DNA of 64,000 nt from Falsirhodobacter sp. 20TX0035 (GCF_028307215.1 NZ_JAQMHV010000001.1:186001-250000), one strand, 5' to 3'; positions 38,161 to 47,883 are shown, counted from the stretch's first letter. Notes: a model not told the origin generated them from the sequence alone. Made by a program: numbers and translations.

Positions 38161-38718
38161 TCAGTGCAGCTTCTGGCCGACCTGATCGATCGACGCATCG
38201 ATGGAGGCCGAACGGCTTTCCGGCGTCATCTGCCGGGCCAGCACGTCCCGCGCCGCCGCGACGGCCACTTGGATCGCACGTTCTCGCACTTCCTTGATGG
38301 CGCCGGCTTCGGCGGCGGCGATCTGATCCTCAGCGCCCTTGATCCGGCGTGCGACCGTGTCCTGCAGCGTCAGCTTGGCCTGTTCCGAGGCGTGGATCGC
38401 GTCCTGACGGGCCTTCGCGACGATACGCTCCGACTGCTCGATCACTTCCTTCTGCTTGCGCTCGTACGAGGCCAGCAGCGCCTTGGCTTCCTCGCGCAGG
38501 GCGCGGGCCTCTTCCAGCTCGCTCCGGATGTCGGTCGAACGCTTGTCCAGCATCGACGTGATCCGGGCCGGAACCTTGGCCCACAAAAGAATGCCCACAA
38601 AGATCAGGAAGGCGATGCCGACCGTGAAGTTCGTGTTGTAGAGCGAGAAGAACGGCGCGTCGGTCGCCGCAAGCGCCGGCGTGGCGGTCAGCGCGAGAAG
38701 GATGGAAAGCGTCTTCAT
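38161..38718 (-). CDS. atpF: ATP synthase F0 subunit b
   Basis: A 185-residue stator subunit. An N-terminal signal-like stretch (residues 1-18, ending ALA) precedes the membrane helix (about 30-48: GIAFLIFVGILLW), then a long charged coiled coil to the C terminus that reaches the F1 head. The ATG at 38718 is preferred to the GTG one codon earlier. It is the last gene of the leftward F0 operon, 4 bp after b'. Confidence 0.95.
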   Translation of the reverse strand: MKTLSILLALTATPALAATDAPFFSLYNTNFTVGIAFLIFVGILLWAKVPARITSMLDKRSTDIRSELEEARALREEAKALLASYERKQKEVIEQSERIVAKARQDAIHASEQAKLTLQDTVARRIKGAEDQIAAAEAGAIKEVRERAIQVAVAAARDVLARQMTPESRSASIDASIDQVGQKLH

Positions 38719-38722
38719 CACG

Positions 38723-39262
38723 TCACACCTTCACATGGCTGGCGACAGCCGCATCGATTCCGTCCGAGCGGCCACCAAGGGCGGCGACCAGCGCGGCCGC
38801 AGTGTCCGTCGCGACCTCCGTCACGCTTTGCTGCATGCCGGCCCGCATCTCCCCGATCCGGGTTTCGGACACGGCCACGCGTGCGGCGATCTCCGCATCG
38901 GCCCGGGCGATGGCGTCGGCCAGATCGGCGTCGGTCGCGGCACGGGCGTCCGCCGCGATACCCTGGGCTTCGGCGCGCGCCTTGGCCAAGGCCGCCTCAT
39001 ACGCCGTTTCGGCGTCCTTGGCTTTCTGCTTCAGCTCTTCCGCAGCCAGCAGGTCGTTGGTGATCGCGCCGCGCCGTTCGGACAGGACCGAACCGATGCG
39101 TGGCAGGGCCACACGCGTCAGCAGCAGGTAGATGGCTACCAGAGCGACCAGCAACCAGAAGATCTGGTTCGGCCAACTGGAGAAGTCCAGTTGCGGCATG
39201 CCCGCAGCATGAGGGGCCTCGCCGTGCGCGGCTTCCGCCACGTCTTGAACTTGATGTTCCAT
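38723..39262 (-). CDS. ATP synthase F0 subunit b'
   Basis: A 179-residue second stator subunit, as in other photosynthetic and related alphaproteobacteria. A short hydrophilic lead (1-35) precedes one transmembrane helix (about 38-55: [14 protein letters not shown]) and a long Ala/Glu-rich coiled coil. The ATG at 39262 has a GGAGGG site. A heterodimeric b/b' stalk with the neighbouring atpF product is expected. Confidence 0.94.
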   Translation of the reverse strand: MEHQVQDVAEAAHGEAPHAAGMPQLDFSSWPNQIFWLLVALVAIYLLLTRVALPRIGSVLSERRGAITNDLLAAEELKQKAKDAETAYEAALAKARAEAQGIAADARAATDADLADAIARADAEIAARVAVSETRIGEMRAGMQQSVTEVATDTAAALVAALGGRSDGIDAAVASHVKV

Positions 39263-39339
39263 GAATTCCCTCCGCGGCGTCAAGGATCAGGCCGAAGGGG
39301 CGGAAAGCCCCCTCGGCCAAAGGATCGTCGCGCCTTGGA

Positions 39340-39573
39340 TCAGACGGCGAACATCAGCAGCAGGGCGATCAGGAAGGCGAAGATGCCCAGAGCTTCGGCA
39401 AACGCGATGCCGACGAACAGGTTCGCCATCTGGCCGGCGGCCGCCGACGGATTGCGCAGGGCGCCCGACAGGAAGTTGCCGGCGATGTGGCCGACGCCGA
39501 TACCGGCGGCGCCGCAACCGATCGCAGCCAGACCAGCACCGATGTATTGGCCCATCATTGCGAGTTCGTTCAT
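39340..39573 (-). CDS. atpE: ATP synthase F0 subunit c
   Basis: A 77-residue proteolipid forming the rotor ring. Two transmembrane helices flank a polar loop ([11 protein letters not shown], about 40-50), and the proton-carrying Glu lies in [11 protein letters not shown] (about residue 60). Extra N-terminal residues in the longer frame are not real: the ATG at 39573 has an AAGGAG site. Strong ribosome binding fits the high copy of subunit c. Confidence 0.96.
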   Translation of the reverse strand: MNELAMMGQYIGAGLAAIGCGAAGIGVGHIAGNFLSGALRNPSAAAGQMANLFVGIAFAEALGIFAFLIALLLMFAV

Positions 39574-39621
39574 ATCCGTGTCTCCTTGGATTGGCAGAGG
39601 GTTTGGACCCATCAGTGCCCG

Positions 39622-40374
39622 TTAGTGATGATTGTCCGCCACCGCGTCACGCAGGTAGACGCAGGTCAGAATGGTGAAAACATAGGCTTGGACGACCGCG
39701 ACCAGCGTTTCCAGACCGTAGATCACGGTCACGGCGCCGATGGCGACCGGCGACAGGATCGCCATGGTGGCAAAGCCCGCGAACACCTTGATCACGGCGT
39801 GGCCGGCCATCAGGTTGCCCGCAAGACGGATGGAATGGCTGACGGGGCGCACGAAGTAGGAAATCAGTTCGATGATGGCCAGAACGGGGCGCACCGGCAG
39901 CGGCGCGGACTCGACCCAGAACATCTTCAGGAAGCCCGGCCCCTTACGCACAAAGCCGAGGACGGTGACGCCCACGAAGACCATCAGCGCCAGCGTCACG
40001 GTCACGGCCACGTGGCTGGTCGTCGTGAACGAGGCGGGGATGAGGCCCAGGAGGTTGGCGAACAGGATGAACATGAACAGCGTCATGACATAGGGGAAGT
40101 ACTTCACGCCCTCGGGGCCGGTCACTTCCTCGACCATGTTGTGCACGAGGCCGTAGGCCATCTCGGCCATGGACTGGCTGCGGCTGGGAACCAGCGCGCG
40201 GCGGCGCGTGCCGAAGATCATCAGCGCGGCCACGCACAGCACGGCCAGCGCCAGCCACAGCGTCACGTTGGTGACGGTGTACCACTGGACCGGACCGTCG
40301 CTGAACAGCGGACGGACAATGAACTGATCCATCGGATGGATGGCAAAACCGCCTGCTGCCGTTTCCGTCTCCAC
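39622..40374 (-). CDS. atpB: ATP synthase F0 subunit a
   Basis: A 250-residue membrane subunit providing the proton half-channels. About five helices are seen, and the essential Arg is in [12 protein letters not shown] (about residue 190). It starts with GTG at 40374, overlapping the preceding atpI gene end (stop at 40378 read leftward, a 3-bp gap), with an AGAGGA site inside atpI. Confidence 0.95.
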   Translation of the reverse strand: METETAAGGFAIHPMDQFIVRPLFSDGPVQWYTVTNVTLWLALAVLCVAALMIFGTRRRALVPSRSQSMAEMAYGLVHNMVEEVTGPEGVKYFPYVMTLFMFILFANLLGLIPASFTTTSHVAVTVTLALMVFVGVTVLGFVRKGPGFLKMFWVESAPLPVRPVLAIIELISYFVRPVSHSIRLAGNLMAGHAVIKVFAGFATMAILSPVAIGAVTVIYGLETLVAVVQAYVFTILTCVYLRDAVADNHH

Positions 40375-40377
40375 GCC

Positions 40378-40713
40378 CTATTCCTCTCGCTTCCGGACGT
40401 CGCCGTCCGTTTTTTCCTTCGACTGCACGCTTTGCGCCGTCCGCATCATGGTCCGCACGCCGCCGGCAAAGCCCAGCATCGTGAAGAGGATCAGAAACAG
40501 CGGCAAGGTTCCCAGCAGCACATCCAGCCCATAGCCGATGCCGAACCCGATCAGCAGCCCGGCCACCAGTTCGGTGATCATGCGCCAACCAATCTCGCCC
40601 GCCGAGAACGCCTCGCCCGCCTTTCCGGTCCGCTTCGGCACGGCCGAGCCCTTCGCCTTGGCAAGGCGCGCCTCGAGTGCGCGCAGCCGCTCCGGATCGG
40701 GGTCGTCCGCCAT
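40378..40713 (-). CDS. atpI: ATP synthase accessory protein AtpI/AtpZ
   Basis: A 111-residue small membrane protein with a charged N terminus and two helices (about 48-70 and 75-93, Gly-rich LLIGFGIGYGLD). AtpI-type proteins help assemble the c-ring. It heads the F0 operon. The ATG at 40713 has an AGGGA site. The F1 genes are not in this window. Confidence 0.9.
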   Translation of the reverse strand: MADDPDPERLRALEARLAKAKGSAVPKRTGKAGEAFSAGEIGWRMITELVAGLLIGFGIGYGLDVLLGTLPLFLILFTMLGFAGGVRTMMRTAQSVQSKEKTDGDVRKREE

Positions 40714-40927
40714 GAACACGTCCCTGTGACAGTTGAAGCGTTGCTACTGCCCCCTCCCCTTCAAGTCAAGGAAGGCCGGGCGCCCCTAACCTCCTGATCC
40801 GATGGCGAAACCCTCCCCTGGCAGCTGATGTGCCAGAATGTCGCACCCGCCGGCCCCCGGAGTCCCTAAACCGGGCGGTTGATCGTCGCGCGTTGCGCCC
40901 CTTCATCGCATCGGGCAAGATGACCGG

Positions 40928-41248
40928 ATGCCGGAACCGCTCGACCTTATCTTTGCCGCCCTGGCGGACCCGACCCGGCGGGCGATCCTGTCGATGCTGC
41001 TGGAGGACGACATGGCCGTGTCGGACGTGGCGGCCCCCTTCCAGATGTCGCTGGCCGCCATTTCCAAGCACCTGCAGGTGCTCGTCGCCGCAGGACTGGT
41101 CACGCAGGAACAACACGGTCGCGTGCGCTGGTGTCGGCTGGAACCGGACGCGCTGCGCCGCGCCTCGGTCTGGATGCAGGGGTTCGGGCAGTTCGATCCG
41201 ATGGATCTGGACGCCTTCGAACGCTTCCTGAAGGCCGAACTCGGCTAG
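40928..41248 (+). CDS. ArsR family transcriptional regulator
   Basis: A 106-residue winged-helix repressor. The recognition segment MSLAAISKHLQVLVAAGLV is split around residues 40-58, after the family start LADPTRRAILSML. No metal-binding Cys motif such as ELCVCD is present, so it is the non-metal SmtB-like subgroup often paired with SRPBCC proteins, though no such partner lies next to it. Its stop shares CTAG with the convergent mipZ. The 210 bp upstream, to atpI, contain nothing else that I recognise. Confidence 0.88.
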   Translation: MPEPLDLIFAALADPTRRAILSMLLEDDMAVSDVAAPFQMSLAAISKHLQVLVAAGLVTQEQHGRVRWCRLEPDALRRASVWMQGFGQFDPMDLDAFERFLKAELG

Positions 41249-42054
41249 AAGGTCACCGTCACGCCGGGCAGTTGCAGTTCCGCCACCAGATCGCGCACCT
41301 CCTGCCGCGCTGCGATGTTGGAAAGGTTGAGGGTTTCCACGCCCGTGTCCTTCAGGTCCAGCAGCGTCAGCCCGCGGGGAAACAGCTCGCGGAAGATCAC
41401 GCGTTCGGAAAAGCCGGGGGCCACGCGGAAGCCGATGCGTTTGGACAGATCCTCCAGCGCGGCGCCGACCTTCTTCTTGTTGTGCATCTGCTGGGCGCCC
41501 AGGCGGTTGCGCAGCACGATCCAGTCGATCGGCTTCAGCCCCGCCTGCGCCCGCAACTGCCGCGCGTTCCACACCATCTCGGAATAGATCGACGGACCCT
41601 TGACCTTGCCCGTTTCCGGGTCGATCCGGGCCAGCAGGTCGAAGTCGATGAAGCTGTCGTTCAGGGGGGTGATGAGGGTGTCGGCCAGCGTGTGGGCCAC
41701 CTGGCTGAGGCGTGTGTGGGATCCGGGGCAGTCGATCAGGATGAAGTCCGATACCGGCTCCAACTGCGCGACGCCAAGGGCCAGACGGCGGTCCAGGATG
41801 TTTTCGTCCGGACCCACCTCGGCCTCGTCGATCTCGGGCAGGACCAGATAGCGGGGGGATGGCAACTCGATCCCCGCTCGGGCCAGAAAGGCCGCACGGT
41901 TTTCGATGTAGCGGCCGAAGCTGCGCTGGCGGACGTCCAGATCCAGCGCGCCCACCCGGTGGCCCATGCGCACCAGCGCCGTGGCCACATGCATGCAGGT
42001 GGTGGACTTGCCCGACCCGCCCTTCTCATTGCCGACGACGATGATGTGCGCCAC
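41245..42054 (-). CDS. mipZ: Division-plane positioning ATPase MipZ
   Basis: A 269-residue ParA/MinD-class ATPase that sets the FtsZ ring away from the poles in alphaproteobacteria. The deviant Walker A is GNEKGGSGKSTTCMH (about residues 8-22), Walker A' lies in ALDLDVRQRSFGRY (about 36) and Walker B in FILIDCPGSHTRL (about 104). Length and the RLGAQQMHNKKKV segment are typical of MipZ. The ATG follows a GAGAGGG site; it lies beyond the rpmE terminator and has its own start. Confidence 0.94.
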   Translation of the reverse strand: MAHIIVVGNEKGGSGKSTTCMHVATALVRMGHRVGALDLDVRQRSFGRYIENRAAFLARAGIELPSPRYLVLPEIDEAEVGPDENILDRRLALGVAQLEPVSDFILIDCPGSHTRLSQVAHTLADTLITPLNDSFIDFDLLARIDPETGKVKGPSIYSEMVWNARQLRAQAGLKPIDWIVLRNRLGAQQMHNKKKVGAALEDLSKRIGFRVAPGFSERVIFRELFPRGLTLLDLKDTGVETLNLSNIAARQEVRDLVAELQLPGVTVTF

Positions 42055-42151
42055 GAAACCACCCTCTCTGGCCTGTCAAATCGGCTAGCGGCTGGCAGCC
42101 CTTCGCGCAAGGGGCGGGCGGCGGAAGGGCCACGGGGTGTGGCCCAAAGAC

Positions 42152-42178
42152 AAAGGGCGCGGTGTTCCCGCGCCCTTT
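42152..42178 (-). terminator. Terminator after rpmE
   Basis: An 11-bp perfect stem AAAGGGCGCGG/CCGCGCCCTTT with a 5-nt loop, read leftward and followed by TTTGTCTTT. It lies 9 bp after the L31 stop and ends the long leftward translation run. Confidence 0.8.
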
Positions 42179-42186
42179 TCCGATTC

Positions 42187-42408
42187 TTAGAAGCCCAGAC
42201 CGGCGTATTTGTTCTTGAACTTGGACACGCGGCCGCCGGTGTCCATCAGGCGGCTGGTGCCGCCGGTCCATGCGGGGTGCGCCAGCGGGTCGATGTCCAG
42301 CGCCATTTGGTCGCCGTCCTTGCCCCAGGTCGAACGGACCTGGTAGACCGTGCCGTCCGTCATCTTGACGTTGATGAAGTGATAGTCGGGATGGATGTCG
42401 TTTTTCAT
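42187..42408 (-). CDS. rpmE: 50S ribosomal protein L31
   Basis: A 73-residue ribosomal protein. [15 protein letters not shown] at the start and [13 protein letters not shown] are diagnostic. It is the zinc-free (C-) form because no Cys is present. It follows rplS by 11 bp on the same strand and is closed by a terminator. Confidence 0.97.
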   Translation of the reverse strand: MKNDIHPDYHFINVKMTDGTVYQVRSTWGKDGDQMALDIDPLAHPAWTGGTSRLMDTGGRVSKFKNKYAGLGF

Positions 42409-42419
42409 CTTTCCGGTCC

Positions 42420-42803
42420 TTACGCTTCGACGGCGTTCTTGGTTTTGTACGTGGTGTCTTCGGCGATACGGGCCGATTTGCCACGACGTGCACGAAGGTA
42501 GTACAGTTTCGCGCGGCGCACACGGCCGCGGCGCACGACTTCGATCGTCTCGATGTTGGTCGAGTAGAGGGGGAACACACGTTCCACGCCTTCGCCGAAC
42601 GAGATCTTGCGAACGGTAAACGAAGCGGCCAGCGTGGCGCCGCCCTTGCGGGAGATGCAGACGCCTTCATAGGCCTGTACGCGGGTGCGCGTGCCTTCGG
42701 TCACCTTGTAGCCGACGCGGATGGTGTCGCCGGCCTTGAAATCCGGGATGGTCTTGCCGAGGGCGGCAATCTGCTCCGCCTCGATCTGTGCGATCAGGTT
42801 CAT
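42420..42803 (-). CDS. rplS: 50S ribosomal protein L19
   Basis: A 127-residue ribosomal protein at the 30S-50S interface. FKAGDTIRV (about residue 25), [13 protein letters not shown] and [16 protein letters not shown] are typical. The ATG at 42803 has an AAAGGA site; longer frames upstream are spurious. It lies between trmD and rpmE, the usual order in the group. Confidence 0.97.
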   Translation of the reverse strand: MNLIAQIEAEQIAALGKTIPDFKAGDTIRVGYKVTEGTRTRVQAYEGVCISRKGGATLAASFTVRKISFGEGVERVFPLYSTNIETIEVVRRGRVRRAKLYYLRARRGKSARIAEDTTYKTKNAVEA

Positions 42804-42859
42804 CGCGTGTCCTTTCAAATCTCGTGGTTTTCCACGATGGTGATGCCGCCCGAGAGCTC

Positions 42860-43663
42860 TCAGTCTTCGCCCGGGTCCCTACCGTGCCGCGCACAGTAAG
42901 CCCGCCAGAGATCAGGCCTGCGTTCCTTTGTCAGCCTTTCGGCCATGTCCTTCCGCCAGCGGGAGATGTTCGCGTGATGGCCGGACAGAAGCACTTCCGG
43001 TATCTCGCGGTCCTGCCAGACCGAAGGTTTCGTGTATTGCGGAAATTCCAAAAGTCCATCCGAGAAGGATTCCTCCTCGGTGGACGCGTGATTCCCGATG
43101 ACGCGCGGTATAAGTCGAACCGTGGCGTCAATCAAGGCCTGTGCCGCGATCTCGCCCCCGGTCATGACGAAGTCGCCCAGGGAGACCTCCTCGATCCCGT
43201 AATGGTCGATCACGCGCTGGTCCACGCCCTCGAACCGGCCGCACAGAAGCGTGACGCCCGGCCCTTCGGACCAGCGCTGCGCCATGGCTTGATCGAAGGG
43301 TTTGCCGCGCGGCGATAGGTAGACGACCGGCCAACCTGCCGGTTCCGCCGCGGCGTCCAGCGCCTTGGCCACGATGTTGGGACGGATCACCAGCCCCGCT
43401 CCGCCGCCCGCGGGCGTGTCGTCCACGTTGCGGTGCCGGCCTTCGCCGAAGGTCCGCAGGTCGATCGTTTCCAGCGCCCACAGCCCGAAATCCAGCGCCT
43501 TGCCAGTCAGCGACAGGCCCAGCGTGCCGGGAAACGCCTCGGGGAACAGGGTGATGATCTTCGCCCGCCACGCGCCCTGCACGCGGACATCCGCCATCAG
43601 GTCGCGCGGCTTGGTCGAGGCGCTGATCGCGAGGCGGCCGTGGGATTTCGTTGGAATGCTCAT
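42860..43663 (-). CDS. trmD: tRNA (guanine-37-N1) methyltransferase
   Basis: A 267-residue SPOUT methyltransferase making m1G37. [13 protein letters not shown] starts the conserved core (about residue 34), [11 protein letters not shown] (about 118), the knot [13 protein letters not shown] (about 138) and [12 protein letters not shown] (about 160) follow. A roughly 30-residue N-terminal lead is usual in related bacteria, and a GAGG site precedes the ATG at 43663. It is followed by rplS. Confidence 0.95.
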   Translation of the reverse strand: MSIPTKSHGRLAISASTKPRDLMADVRVQGAWRAKIITLFPEAFPGTLGLSLTGKALDFGLWALETIDLRTFGEGRHRNVDDTPAGGGAGLVIRPNIVAKALDAAAEPAGWPVVYLSPRGKPFDQAMAQRWSEGPGVTLLCGRFEGVDQRVIDHYGIEEVSLGDFVMTGGEIAAQALIDATVRLIPRVIGNHASTEEESFSDGLLEFPQYTKPSVWQDREIPEVLLSGHHANISRWRKDMAERLTKERRPDLWRAYCARHGRDPGED

Positions 43664-43696
43664 CCCATCGCCTCTAGCCGCCTTTCGCCGGCCGGT

Positions 43697-44179
43697 CTAG
43701 AGGTCGGCGCTGCGCTTTTCCTCGTCCACGGTCGCGGCGGCGCGGTGGAAGATGGCCGGAATCTCCTCCGCGGTGGCGTGGCGCAGGGCCTTGGCCACGT
43801 CGGGCTGGCGCAGCACGCGGGCCGCCATGGACAGGACGGGCAGATGCTGGGCCGCGCTGCCCTTGGGCAGAAGCAGCATCAGGACAAGATCCACGGGGCG
43901 TTCGTCCACGGCCTGAAACTCGATCGCGGGCTTCAGGCGGGCGAACAGCAGGGCCGGCGCGTCGATCCGGGTGCAGGGGCAATGGGGCAAGGCGATGCCA
44001 TGGCCGATTCCGGTGGAGCCCAGCTCCTCCCGCTTCGACAGCTTCGACAGGACAAGGTCGCGGTCCAGTCCGAAAACCTGGGCGGCACGGTCGGCCAGAA
44101 GGTCCAGAAGCGCGGCCTTGTCGGACACCTCGATGTCCAGCAGCAGCCCTTCGGGCCGGATCAGTTCGGAGAGCGTCAT
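43697..44179 (-). CDS. ptsN: PTS IIA-like nitrogen-regulatory protein PtsN
   Basis: A 160-residue EIIA(Ntr) domain, the output of the nitrogen phosphotransfer system. The phosphorylated His is in GHGIALPHC (about residue 68), after the KREELGSTG motif. The second of two close ATGs (44179) is preferred because GGGA lies 5 bp upstream. Its place between metK and trmD is unusual, as ptsN normally follows rpoN/hpf genes; it could be a second paralogue. Confidence 0.88.
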   Translation of the reverse strand: MTLSELIRPEGLLLDIEVSDKAALLDLLADRAAQVFGLDRDLVLSKLSKREELGSTGIGHGIALPHCPCTRIDAPALLFARLKPAIEFQAVDERPVDLVLMLLLPKGSAAQHLPVLSMAARVLRQPDVAKALRHATAEEIPAIFHRAAATVDEEKRSADL

Positions 44180-44233
44180 GCACATCCCGTTGAAACGTGA
44201 ACGCCACCCCGTGACCGGGATGGCGGAAGGGTC

Positions 44234-45400
44234 CTAGACGGCGCGCTTCAGCGCCTCGACCAGATCGGTGCGTTCCCAGCTGAAGCCGCCATCGGCTTCC
44301 GGCGCGCGGCCGAAATGACCGTAAGCGGCCGTGCGGGCGTAGATGGGACGGTTCAGTTGCAGATGTTCGCGGATGCCGCGGGGCGACAGGTCCATGACCT
44401 TGGGGATCGCGCGTTCGATCGCGGCGGCATCCACCTCGCCCGTGCCATGCGTGTCCACATAGACCGAAAGGGGTTTCGCCACGCCGATCGCGTAGGAGAT
44501 CTGGATGGTGCAGCGCGACGCCATTCCGGCCGACACGACGTTCTTGGCCAGATACCGCGCGGCATAGGCCGCCGAACGGTCCACCTTGGTGGGATCCTTG
44601 CCCGAAAACGCGCCGCCACCATGCGGGGCGGCCCCGCCATAGGTGTCCACGATGATCTTGCGGCCCGTCAGGCCCGCGTCGCCGTCCGGCCCGCCGATGA
44701 CAAAGGTGCCGGTCGGGTTGACCCACCATTCCGTCTTCTCGGTCAGCCAACCCTGCGGCAGGGTTTCGCGGATGTAGGGCTCCACGATGGCGCGGATGTC
44801 GGCGCTGGTCTGGCCGATGTCGCGGTGCTGCGTCGACAGCACGATGGAGGTCACCTCCACCGGCTTTCCATCCTCGTAGCGCAGGGACAGCTGCGATTTC
44901 GCGTCCGGTCCCAGCGTGGGTTCGGCGCCCGACTTGCGGGCTTCGGCCAGACGGCGCAGGATCGCGTGGGCGTACTGGATCGGCGCGGGCATGAGATCCG
45001 GCGTCTCGTCGACGGCGAAGCCGAACATGATGCCCTGATCACCGGCGCCGTCCTTGTCCACGCCCTGGCTGATATGGGCCGACTGGGGGTGCAGCAGGTT
45101 CAGCACGCGCAGGGTGTTCCAGTGGAACTTGTCCTGTTCGTATCCGATGTCCTTCACGCACTCGCGCACGATGGCGTCGATCTTGCCCAGGTGCTCGTGC
45201 AGGCGGTCCTTGTCGGTCAGCCCCACTTCCCCGCCGACGACCACCTGATCCGTGGTGGCGAAGGTCTCGCACGCCACCCGTGCGTTCGGCTCCTCGGTCA
45301 GGAAGGCGTCGAGGATCGCATCCGAGATGCGGTCGCAAACCTTGTCGGGATGCCCCTCCGACACGGATTCGGAGGTGAAGGTGTAGTTCTTGCGCGACAT
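44234..45400 (-). CDS. metK: S-adenosylmethionine synthetase
   Basis: A 388-residue enzyme making SAM from methionine and ATP. The signatures [18 protein letters not shown] (about residues 8-25), [15 protein letters not shown] (about 118) and [16 protein letters not shown] (about 262) are intact. The 5' leader carries a SAM/SAH-type riboswitch that overlaps the ribosome-binding site, so high SAM should reduce translation. It follows lnt on the same strand. Confidence 0.97.
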   Translation of the reverse strand: MSRKNYTFTSESVSEGHPDKVCDRISDAILDAFLTEEPNARVACETFATTDQVVVGGEVGLTDKDRLHEHLGKIDAIVRECVKDIGYEQDKFHWNTLRVLNLLHPQSAHISQGVDKDGAGDQGIMFGFAVDETPDLMPAPIQYAHAILRRLAEARKSGAEPTLGPDAKSQLSLRYEDGKPVEVTSIVLSTQHRDIGQTSADIRAIVEPYIRETLPQGWLTEKTEWWVNPTGTFVIGGPDGDAGLTGRKIIVDTYGGAAPHGGGAFSGKDPTKVDRSAAYAARYLAKNVVSAGMASRCTIQISYAIGVAKPLSVYVDTHGTGEVDAAAIERAIPKVMDLSPRGIREHLQLNRPIYARTAAYGHFGRAPEADGGFSWERTDLVEALKRAV

Positions 45401-45406
45401 GGAAGT

Positions 45407-45455
45407 GTGCTCCGTTGGGATATCCCCGTCACGCCAGGAAGCCGTTGTGACGGTT
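45407..45455 (-). promoter_or_regulatory. SAM/SAH riboswitch in the metK leader
   Basis: Read leftward, CCGTCAC (45447-45453) and GTGACGG (45426-45432) form a perfect 7-bp stem around the conserved loop AACGGCTTCCTGGC. The loop's GCTTCC can pair, with one bulged base, with GGAGC at 45409-45413, which is also the Shine-Dalgarno site 8 bp before the metK ATG. This matches the SAM/SAH riboswitch consensus known upstream of metK in Rhodobacterales. Ligand binding should hide the ribosome site. Confidence 0.9.
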
Positions 45456-45491
45456 CGATGACCGCATCGCTATATCGCGCGGGGGCGAGGG

Positions 45492-46934
45492 TCAACCGCG
45501 CCTTTTCCGCCGCAGCGCCACCAAGCCCCCCGCCAGCAACGCCAGAACGGCCAGAACCGGCCCTTCGCCGAAGCGCGCGTAAAGCGTCGGCGGCAGTGCC
45601 GCGGGCAGTTCGGCGTCCAGATGCCCCGCCTCCCCCAGCGGGAGGCTGGACAGGATCCGGCCCTTCGCGTCGATCATCGCCGACACGCCCGTGTTGGCCG
45701 CGCGCACCATGGGAAGGCCCTGTTCGATCGCGCGCAGGCGGGCCTGCGCCAGATGCTGGTAGGGGCCCGTCAGCGTGCCGAACCACGCGTCGTTCGTGAT
45801 CTGCAGCAGCCAGCCCGGACGGGTGTCGGCGCGGACGTCCTGCGGGAACACCGCCTCGTAGCAGATCAGGGGAAGCGCGTTGCCCAAGGCCCCCAGATCC
45901 AGCACGTGGGGGCCCGGCCCCGCCGTGTACCCGTTGCCCAGACGGGCGGCAAAGGCCGAGATGCCGATGCGCGCCAGCGTGTCGCCGAAGGGCATGTATT
46001 CGCCGAACGGCACAAGGTGATGCTTGTCATAGACCTGCGTCACCCGCCCGTCCGGCTGCACCACGGCGAGGGAGTTGAAGGCCATTGGCCCTTCCGTGCG
46101 CTGGATGCCGACGGCGGCGGGTACGCCCGCGGCAAGGCCGATCTCCTGCGCGACGTAATCATCCAGAAGATAGGGGACAGCAGTCTCCGGCCAGACCACC
46201 AGATCCTTGGGCCCCGGGGCGGCCGACAGGTCCAGCGAGCGTCGGAACAGCATGGCCGCGCGGTCCGGATCCCATTTCATGGCCTGCGCCGCGTTGGGCT
46301 GCACGATCCGCACGATGCGCCCCGTGCCCGCCGGGTCCGGCTGGTCCAGCCGCCACAGGCCCAGACCGAAGGCTCCGGCCAGCAGAACCGCCGACAGGGC
46401 CACGCCCTTCCAACGCAGGGCCACCGGCAGGGCCGCCATCAGCGCGGTCATCAGCGTCAGCCCCGTGGGCCCAACCCAGGCCGCCAGCTGCGACGGCGCC
46501 CAGCCGATCCAGACATGCCCCGGCAGCGCCCAAGGAAAGCCGGTCAGCACATGGCCGCGCGCAAACTCCGCCGCGGTGAGGGCCACGGCGAAGATCAGGG
46601 GACCGCGGGAAACCCCCGCCGCCAGCGCCCAGAACAGCGCCAGCCCGAAGGACAAAAGCACCACCGCGAAGGGGGCCATCCAGCCATAGGTCCAAGGATC
46701 GACCAGGAAAGGTTCGATGATCCAGTTCAGCGCCAGCGCGAAATAGCCGGCCCCCGCGAACCAGCCGGTCCAGGCCCGCGCGTGCCAGCCTTCGGCGCGG
46801 ACCAGCACGGCGCAAAGACCAGCCAGCCCCGCCAGCGTGAACCACCAGAAGCCAAGGGGAGCCTGTCCCGTCGCCATCACGCCACCAAGGGCAAAGGCCA
46901 CGCCCATGCGCGGCCAGCCGGGGAAACGCCACAT
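45492..46934 (-). CDS. lnt: Apolipoprotein N-acyltransferase
   Basis: A 480-residue inner-membrane enzyme adding the third acyl chain to lipoproteins. About six N-terminal helices (10-200) precede a nitrilase domain (about 215-455) with the Glu-Lys-Cys triad: WPETAVPY (about 258), YDKHHLVPFGEY (about 322) and ICYEAVFP (about 373). The ATG at 46934 has a GGAGG site; the longer frame upstream has no family match. It stands next to the CorC-like gene, as in many proteobacteria. Confidence 0.95.
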   Translation of the reverse strand: MWRFPGWPRMGVAFALGGVMATGQAPLGFWWFTLAGLAGLCAVLVRAEGWHARAWTGWFAGAGYFALALNWIIEPFLVDPWTYGWMAPFAVVLLSFGLALFWALAAGVSRGPLIFAVALTAAEFARGHVLTGFPWALPGHVWIGWAPSQLAAWVGPTGLTLMTALMAALPVALRWKGVALSAVLLAGAFGLGLWRLDQPDPAGTGRIVRIVQPNAAQAMKWDPDRAAMLFRRSLDLSAAPGPKDLVVWPETAVPYLLDDYVAQEIGLAAGVPAAVGIQRTEGPMAFNSLAVVQPDGRVTQVYDKHHLVPFGEYMPFGDTLARIGISAFAARLGNGYTAGPGPHVLDLGALGNALPLICYEAVFPQDVRADTRPGWLLQITNDAWFGTLTGPYQHLAQARLRAIEQGLPMVRAANTGVSAMIDAKGRILSSLPLGEAGHLDAELPAALPPTLYARFGEGPVLAVLALLAGGLVALRRKRRG

Positions 46935-46986
46935 CACAAGCCTCCGTCGCCAGACGTGCCGCTTGTGGCCCCCGGCCGGGGGCGCG

Positions 46987-47883
46987 TCAAGCGGGCTGCA
47001 CCTCGGGCAGATGGACGCGCAGACGCTTGATGCGGCGGGGATCGCCGTCCAGCACCTCGAACCGGGCGCCCGACTCATGCTCCACCACCTCGCCCTTGCG
47101 GGGCACGCGGCCGGCGCGCACGAAGATCAGGCCGCCGATGGTGTTCACGTCCTCGTCGTCGTCCTCGCGCCGCAGTTCCAGCCCCGTGGCCTTTTCGAAC
47201 GCGTCGAGGGAGGCGCGGGACTGCACGATGTAGTTGCCCTGCTTGTCCTGCACCCAAAGAGCGCCGGCCACCTCGTCATGCTCGTCGTCGATCTCGCCGA
47301 TGATGGTCTCGATCAAGTCCTCGATCGTGACAAGGCCGTCGACCCCGCCATATTCGTCGATCACCAGCGCCAGATGCATCCGTTCGCGCTGCATCTTCTG
47401 CAAGAGCACGGCCGCCGTCATCGAAGGCGGCGCGAACATGATCGGACGCAGAAGCGTGCGCAGATCGAAAGGTTCGTGCGAAGTGAAGTCGTGCCGCAGC
47501 GCCAGATCCTTCAGCAGGACCATGCCCAGCGGATTGTCGAGCGAGTTTTCATAGACCGGCAGGCGGGAATATCCCTCCTCGCGGAACACCGCGACCAGTT
47601 CCTTCAGGCCGATGTCGATGGAAACGGCCTTGATCTCGGCCTTGGGGACCGCCACGTCGTCCACCCGCAGGCGGCGAAGGTTGGCGATGCCGTGATGTTC
47701 TTCCGGCGCGTCGGCGGCGGCGTCACGGTCCTCGCCGGGGGCGAAGGCCCCGAACAGCCGTCCGAAAAAGCCGCGATTGTCCCGCTCGTCCAGGGCGACG
47801 TCCGCAACGTCGCGCTGTTGATCGTCCTCTGCGGTGTCCTGCGCGCCCTGCGCCGCAGGAGAGCCGTCGATGCTACTGCCCAT
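46987..47883 (-). CDS. Soluble CorC/TlyC-like CBS-domain protein
   Basis: A 298-residue cytoplasmic relative of CorC: two CBS domains (about 70-200; GYSRLPVYENS, LALVIDEYGGVDGLVTIEDL) and a C-terminal CorC_HlyC domain (about 215-295). It lacks the CNNM membrane part of the protein at 19040. It lies between ybeY and lnt as in the E. coli ybeZYX-lnt order, where its counterpart is YbeX. The ATG at 47883 has an AGAAGGA site. Confidence 0.93.
   Translation of the reverse strand: MGSSIDGSPAAQGAQDTAEDDQQRDVADVALDERDNRGFFGRLFGAFAPGEDRDAAADAPEEHHGIANLRRLRVDDVAVPKAEIKAVSIDIGLKELVAVFREEGYSRLPVYENSLDNPLGMVLLKDLALRHDFTSHEPFDLRTLLRPIMFAPPSMTAAVLLQKMQRERMHLALVIDEYGGVDGLVTIEDLIETIIGEIDDEHDEVAGALWVQDKQGNYIVQSRASLDAFEKATGLELRREDDDEDVNTIGGLIFVRAGRVPRKGEVVEHESGARFEVLDGDPRRIKRLRVHLPEVQPA

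Noticed and set aside
42187-42408. Degenerate rpmE lacking zinc Cys as a pseudogene
   Set aside because: Zinc-free L31 is a normal form, and the gene is full length and in its usual place.
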